Below are positions 6,734 through 9,137 of a DNA stretch of 9,137 bases, piece by piece; the stretch's first letter is position 1; the number at the start of each line of letters is the position of its first letter. The stretch is from Bacteroidales bacterium. Its GTDB lineage: Bacteria > Bacteroidota > Bacteroidia > Bacteroidales > UBA12481. The notes below the pieces were generated by a model. That model had not been told where the DNA came from. It saw nothing but the letters and a program-made list of their open reading frames with translations, and did not search any database. The position numbers were made by a program, and so were the translations under genes. The stretch covers positions 1-9,137 of the forward strand of contig JAGHDB010000325.1 in the NCBI GenBank assembly GCA_021160155.1, written 5' to 3'.

Positions 6734-7267
6734 TTAATTATCGAAAAAGGAGAAATGAACTTTGCCGTACCGGCGCAACTCTCTGAATCCCTGAAAATTA
6801 CTGAAATCAACCCGGGGGCCGTGCTCCATGATCAGGGTGCCTCCGGGAGCCAGTATCCCACTTGACAAGATGAGCGTGGGGAGTTCTTTGACTTTTTGAT
6901 GATAAAATGGCGGATCAGCAAATACCAGGTCAAAAATGCCGGGCGGATGACGAAGTAACCTGAATACATCAGTTTGTAGAAGGTGCAGTTGGGGAATATC
7001 CAGCAGGGAGATGTTTTGCCGGATCGATTCACAATGAATCCTGTTGTTTTCAACAGCCCATAATGTCTGTACACCCTGAGAGGCAAACTCAAAACTGATC
7101 ATGCCGGTACCGGCAAAAAGGTCGATCACACGTACCGTTTCAAAATCAACCCGGTTCATCAGGATGTTAATCAAAGACTCACGTGCCCTGTCAGTAGTGG
7201 GCCGGGCATTCAAAACCTTGGGAAGCAATGGTTTTCGACCGCTTAATTTTCCGGTTATAATTCGCAA
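6734..7267 (-). CDS. rsmD: 16S rRNA (guanine(966)-N(2))-methyltransferase RsmD
   Basis: A 177-residue SAM-dependent methyltransferase that makes m2G966 in 16S rRNA during small-subunit assembly in the cytoplasm. The N-terminus MRIITGKLSGR and the block RPTTDRARESLINIL (residues 22-36) are typical of RsmD. SAM-binding motif I is VIDLFAGTGMISFEF (47-61), followed by Glu73 at the end of strand 2. The catalytic motif DPPF is at 118-121, and GGTLIMEHGP follows. Length is normal for the family. The start codon is TTG (7267-7265): the family's conserved MRI(I/V) start fits exactly there and no ATG is available nearby upstream. It overlaps the end of the DUF3822 gene by 13 nt, so translation is probably coupled to it. 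Confidence 0.95.
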   Translation of the reverse strand: MRIITGKLSGRKPLLPKVLNARPTTDRARESLINILMNRVDFETVRVIDLFAGTGMISFEFASQGVQTLWAVENNRIHCESIRQNISLLDIPQLHLLQTDVFRLLRHPPGIFDLVFADPPFYHQKVKELPTLILSSGILAPGGTLIMEHGPRVDFSNFQGFRELRRYGKVHFSFFDN

Positions 7268-8112
7268 TTGAATGAATTGATAAGGGGAGCAAAACGGTGC
7301 TGCTCCAGTTCGTTGAAAGTATAACTGTAGGTGTAACTACGGTTAAAAGATAAAAAGTTCACCTGACGGATATATTTGTGGAAAAGTCTGGTAATCTCGC
7401 CTTGCGGATCTATAGAACCCGATATGTCAAGAGGGGTAATCTCCTGGTTAAATTCAAACTGGTCAAAGAGGTAAAGTACCAGGAAAACCAGATCTTCAGG
7501 ACTATTATAATTATAAGTATTGAATAGTTTGAACTGGTTGCCTGAAAAAACTGCAACGTCAAAAGAATTTTCATGTACCTGAATGCTGCACCTTCCGGTA
7601 TCAGGTTGGTTTTTTACATTTACCCATCCATCTTCGATCATCGGTGCAGCCTGGTGATAAAACCTGACCTCATCCAGTGTATGATCAATTTCAGCTCGTA
7701 TTTGAGAGGGTATGGTGAAAAGCACTTGAGCATCAACCGAAGGAATTCGTTGACTCAGAATCTCTTCTTTATCTGACAGGGAGCAAGCATGCTTAAAAAA
7801 CAATGCAGATGCTTCGGGTTGAAAGAGAGGGGATGGAATCAGTACCGAATTTTTAGTTAAATAATTGAGATAAATCGATTTATAGCTTCGGGTCAGGTAT
7901 CCTTCAGTATGCAGGATGGTTTTAATCTCTTTTAAAAGTTCTTCAACCGAAAGAAGTTTTTCAAATGGATAGTGCTTCAGAGCCAGGAATTTTGTTCTGA
8001 CGGTATCCAGAATACAAAAAGTAAAATGCCCCGGTCCCACCTCTATCGACAAGTGATAAGTAGAGGTGATGTTACTGTCAAAAGTTTCGTCAATTACTGA
8101 AATCCGGGCCAT
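7255..8112 (-). CDS. DUF3822 family protein, function unknown
   Basis: A 285-residue protein starting at ATG 8112. I recognise it as DUF3822, a family I know from Bacteroidetes next to rsmD; the opening (IDETFD...YHLSIEVGPGHFTFCILD) and the closing part (NRSYTYSYTFNELEQHR) have its look. No signal peptide, membrane segment or catalytic motif is visible, so it is probably cytoplasmic. The N-terminal pattern of beta strands with a repeated 'self-presenting' strand (LSIEVGPGHFTFCILD) recalls actin-like/ASKHA folds, which is an inference and not a demonstrated activity. It overlaps rsmD by 13 nt, so the two are probably one transcript. A terminator lies 31-65 nt upstream of its start, so it should have its own promoter in a very short space. 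Confidence 0.85.
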   Translation of the reverse strand: MARISVIDETFDSNITSTYHLSIEVGPGHFTFCILDTVRTKFLALKHYPFEKLLSVEELLKEIKTILHTEGYLTRSYKSIYLNYLTKNSVLIPSPLFQPEASALFFKHACSLSDKEEILSQRIPSVDAQVLFTIPSQIRAEIDHTLDEVRFYHQAAPMIEDGWVNVKNQPDTGRCSIQVHENSFDVAVFSGNQFKLFNTYNYNSPEDLVFLVLYLFDQFEFNQEITPLDISGSIDPQGEITRLFHKYIRQVNFLSFNRSYTYSYTFNELEQHRFAPLINSFNCEL

Positions 8113-8142
8113 ATTGTATTATTCTGCCAACAGCAAAATGGT

Positions 8143-8177
8143 AAAAAAAAACAGCTTCACCAAAAAATGGGGAAGCT
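8143..8177 (-). terminator. Intrinsic terminator after the membrane-anchored gene
   Basis: Read on the minus strand, AGCTTC (8177-8172) and GAAGCT (8158-8153) form a 6-bp stem. A C/T mismatch and a further CCA/TGG pairing extend it inward around a T-rich loop. One G later comes a run of nine T (8151-8143). It begins 27 nt after the stop codon of the upstream membrane-anchored gene and ends 31 nt before the DUF3822 start, so it should separate these two same-strand genes. Confidence 0.8.
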
Positions 8178-8203
8178 ATCTTTAAAGTTATGGGATATAA
8201 TGA

Positions 8204-8806
8204 TTACTCCCAGTTGCCGGCGTTGTTATTTGCCTCTTCAACATTACCCACCCGCAAACCGGGAAAATCTTTTTTTGTATCATTCAGATTTATGATCATC
8301 TGCCGGTCAAGACCGTTGAGAATGTCAAAATTTAAAGCAGATGCTTCAAAAACCTGAACAGTGATTTTTGAAGCTGTGATAATCGAGTCAGCCTTCAGAT
8401 CAAATGTTTTATTATTGGTGAAGGGTATATACCGGAGCGAATCAATCGGATAATCCCGTCCGAAGATTGAATCAAGAACCGGAACATAATAAGTTTTACG
8501 AACAATTAATCCCATGGCTACAGCCAATGAGTCATCCAGACTTCCTTCAGCATATTCAACCGGAAAAGAATCGGTTTTAACAAAATTGATCAGGGTATCA
8601 AAGTTGCCGATATATTTTCCGTGCACCGCACGGTATGCCACTTCAGCAGTTCGGATGTCTTTCAGGCGTTGGATAACCTTTTCGTAACGTGCTGTCTGTT
8701 CTTTTTTAAAATTGATCGGTTTCATTATACCGGTGTAAATAAAATAGACCAGAACCACAATGATACCGAACAGTAATACTTCTGTAATATATTTAACCGC
8801 TTTCAT
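8204..8806 (-). CDS. Membrane-anchored protein of unknown function, pseudopilin-like body
   Basis: A 200-residue protein with a short basic N-terminus, one hydrophobic segment at about residues 10-28 (VLLFGIIVVLVYFIYTGIM), and a soluble remainder that would face the periplasm. After the membrane segment there is a charged helix (KKEQTARYEKVIQRLKDIRTAEVAYRAVHGKY is spread over residues 34-65), then a mixed alpha/beta region and an Asn-rich tail. The pattern DIRTAEVAYRAVHGKY...FDTLINFV recalls the helix-to-body junction of type II secretion/type IV pseudopilins, but the prepilin cleavage signal (G|FTLIE-like) is absent. I do not recognise a named family. It is divergent from the helicase gene (61 bp between starts) and followed by its own terminator before DUF3822. 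Function is unknown; the membrane anchor is clear. Confidence 0.8.
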   Translation of the reverse strand: MKAVKYITEVLLFGIIVVLVYFIYTGIMKPINFKKEQTARYEKVIQRLKDIRTAEVAYRAVHGKYIGNFDTLINFVKTDSFPVEYAEGSLDDSLAVAMGLIVRKTYYVPVLDSIFGRDYPIDSLRYIPFTNNKTFDLKADSIITASKITVQVFEASALNFDILNGLDRQMIINLNDTKKDFPGLRVGNVEEANNNAGNWE

Positions 8807-8832
8807 CAGAATGGATTTGTTAAGTTTGTTTG

Positions 8833-8840
8833 CAAATTTA
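8833..8840 (-). promoter_or_regulatory. Candidate -7 box for the membrane-anchored gene
   Basis: On the minus strand this is TAAATTTG, a perfect TAnnTTTG box, 26 nt upstream of the ATG at 8806. A -33 TTTG at 19-21 nt further upstream is not evident, so only half of the promoter is supported. It overlaps an 8-bp palindrome TTTGCAAA (8829-8836) in the divergent spacer. Confidence 0.4.
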
Positions 8841-8867
8841 ATACAATTTCTTTTTTAATCATCATCT

Positions 8868-9137
8868 GTGAGCGATTTAAACAAGTTGATTCTTTCATAT
8901 CTCGGACACGAACCGACCACTGGTCAAAAGATGGCAGCGGAGGTGCTGGATGAGTTCGTGCATACGGATGATGAGGCGCTTATGTTGCTCACGGGATATG
9001 CAGGAACCGGTAAAACCACGTTAATTGCTTCATTGGTCAAATCCCTCAGCGCTTTCAGATTTCAAACCTGCCTGATGGCACCTACCGGCCGGGCAGCTAA
9101 AGTTTTAGCAGGATATTCGGGAAAGCCGGCCTTTACC
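8868..9137 (+). CDS. RecD-like ATP-dependent DNA helicase (superfamily 1B), 3'-partial
   Basis: Ninety codons of an open frame run off the right edge. Walker A is GYAGTGKTTL (residues 43-52, Lys49) and motif Ia is APTGRAAKVL (71-80), followed by GKPAFT, which in this family leads into an IHR/IHK element. This identifies a RecD2/Dda-type SF1B 5'-3' DNA helicase used in repair or recombination. The start is taken as GTG 8868. An in-frame TAA lies at 8856 just upstream, and the N-terminal segment before Walker A (LILSYLGHEPTTGQKMAAEVLDEF) matches the family and lies mostly upstream of the first ATG (8931), so that ATG is too late. The gene is divergent from the membrane-anchored gene. No clear promoter or Shine-Dalgarno was found. 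Domains beyond residue 90 cannot be seen. Confidence 0.9.
   Translation, partial: MSDLNKLILSYLGHEPTTGQKMAAEVLDEFVHTDDEALMLLTGYAGTGKTTLIASLVKSLSAFRFQTCLMAPTGRAAKVLAGYSGKPAFT

Noticed and set aside
8820..8850. Plus-strand promoter for the helicase using TTTG repeats and TACAATTTC
   Set aside because: The spacing (13 or 22 nt) and the three-base insertion before TTTC do not fit the Bacteroidetes consensus well enough to annotate.

Overview
The window looks like ordinary chromosomal DNA from a member of the Bacteroidota (Bacteroidetes). The reasons are a perfect Bacteroidetes-type promoter (TTG, 20 nt, TACATTTG) before a tRNA gene, the lack of clear Shine-Dalgarno sequences, a DUF3822 gene beside rsmD (an arrangement I know from this phylum), and lipoprotein glycan-degrading enzymes. 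It is probably a free-living or gut-type polysaccharide degrader. The genus cannot be read from the sequence.

Left part, plus strand (1-2715): the 3' part of a large two-domain protein, an N-terminal YVTN/YncE-type beta-propeller fused to a C-terminal phosphoesterase of the alkaline phosphatase/phospholipase C type. Its start lies left of the window. Directly after its stop codon is a G/T-rich imperfect hexamer repeat. It sits inside a 148-nt stretch of the plus strand with no C at all and contains a textbook G-quadruplex motif. Next comes a self-contained tRNA-Asp(GTC) unit with its own promoter and a strong intrinsic terminator.

Middle part, plus strand (3120-6517): two lipoprotein enzymes 47 bp apart and probably co-transcribed. 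They are a DUF1680 beta-L-arabinofuranosidase (GH127/GH146 type, with the Zn/Cys active site intact) and a family S1 sulfatase with a Cys-type formylglycine motif. Together they suggest removal of arabinofuranosyl and sulfate groups from a complex glycan at the cell surface or in the periplasm. No SusC/SusD pair or regulator is in the window.

Right part, minus strand (6734-8806): read right to left, a membrane-anchored protein of unknown function, an intrinsic terminator, a DUF3822 gene and rsmD (16S rRNA m2G966 methyltransferase). The last two overlap by 13 nt and rsmD starts with TTG. A 216-bp spacer between the convergent sulfatase and rsmD holds only a doubtful small ORF and nested inverted repeats. 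At the right edge, divergent on the plus strand, is the first 90 codons of a RecD-like DNA helicase with a GTG start.

I found no mobile element, CRISPR array, defence system or clearly new multi-gene system. The most unusual items are the C-free/G-quadruplex repeat and the unknown membrane protein beside DUF3822, whose body resembles a pseudopilin.
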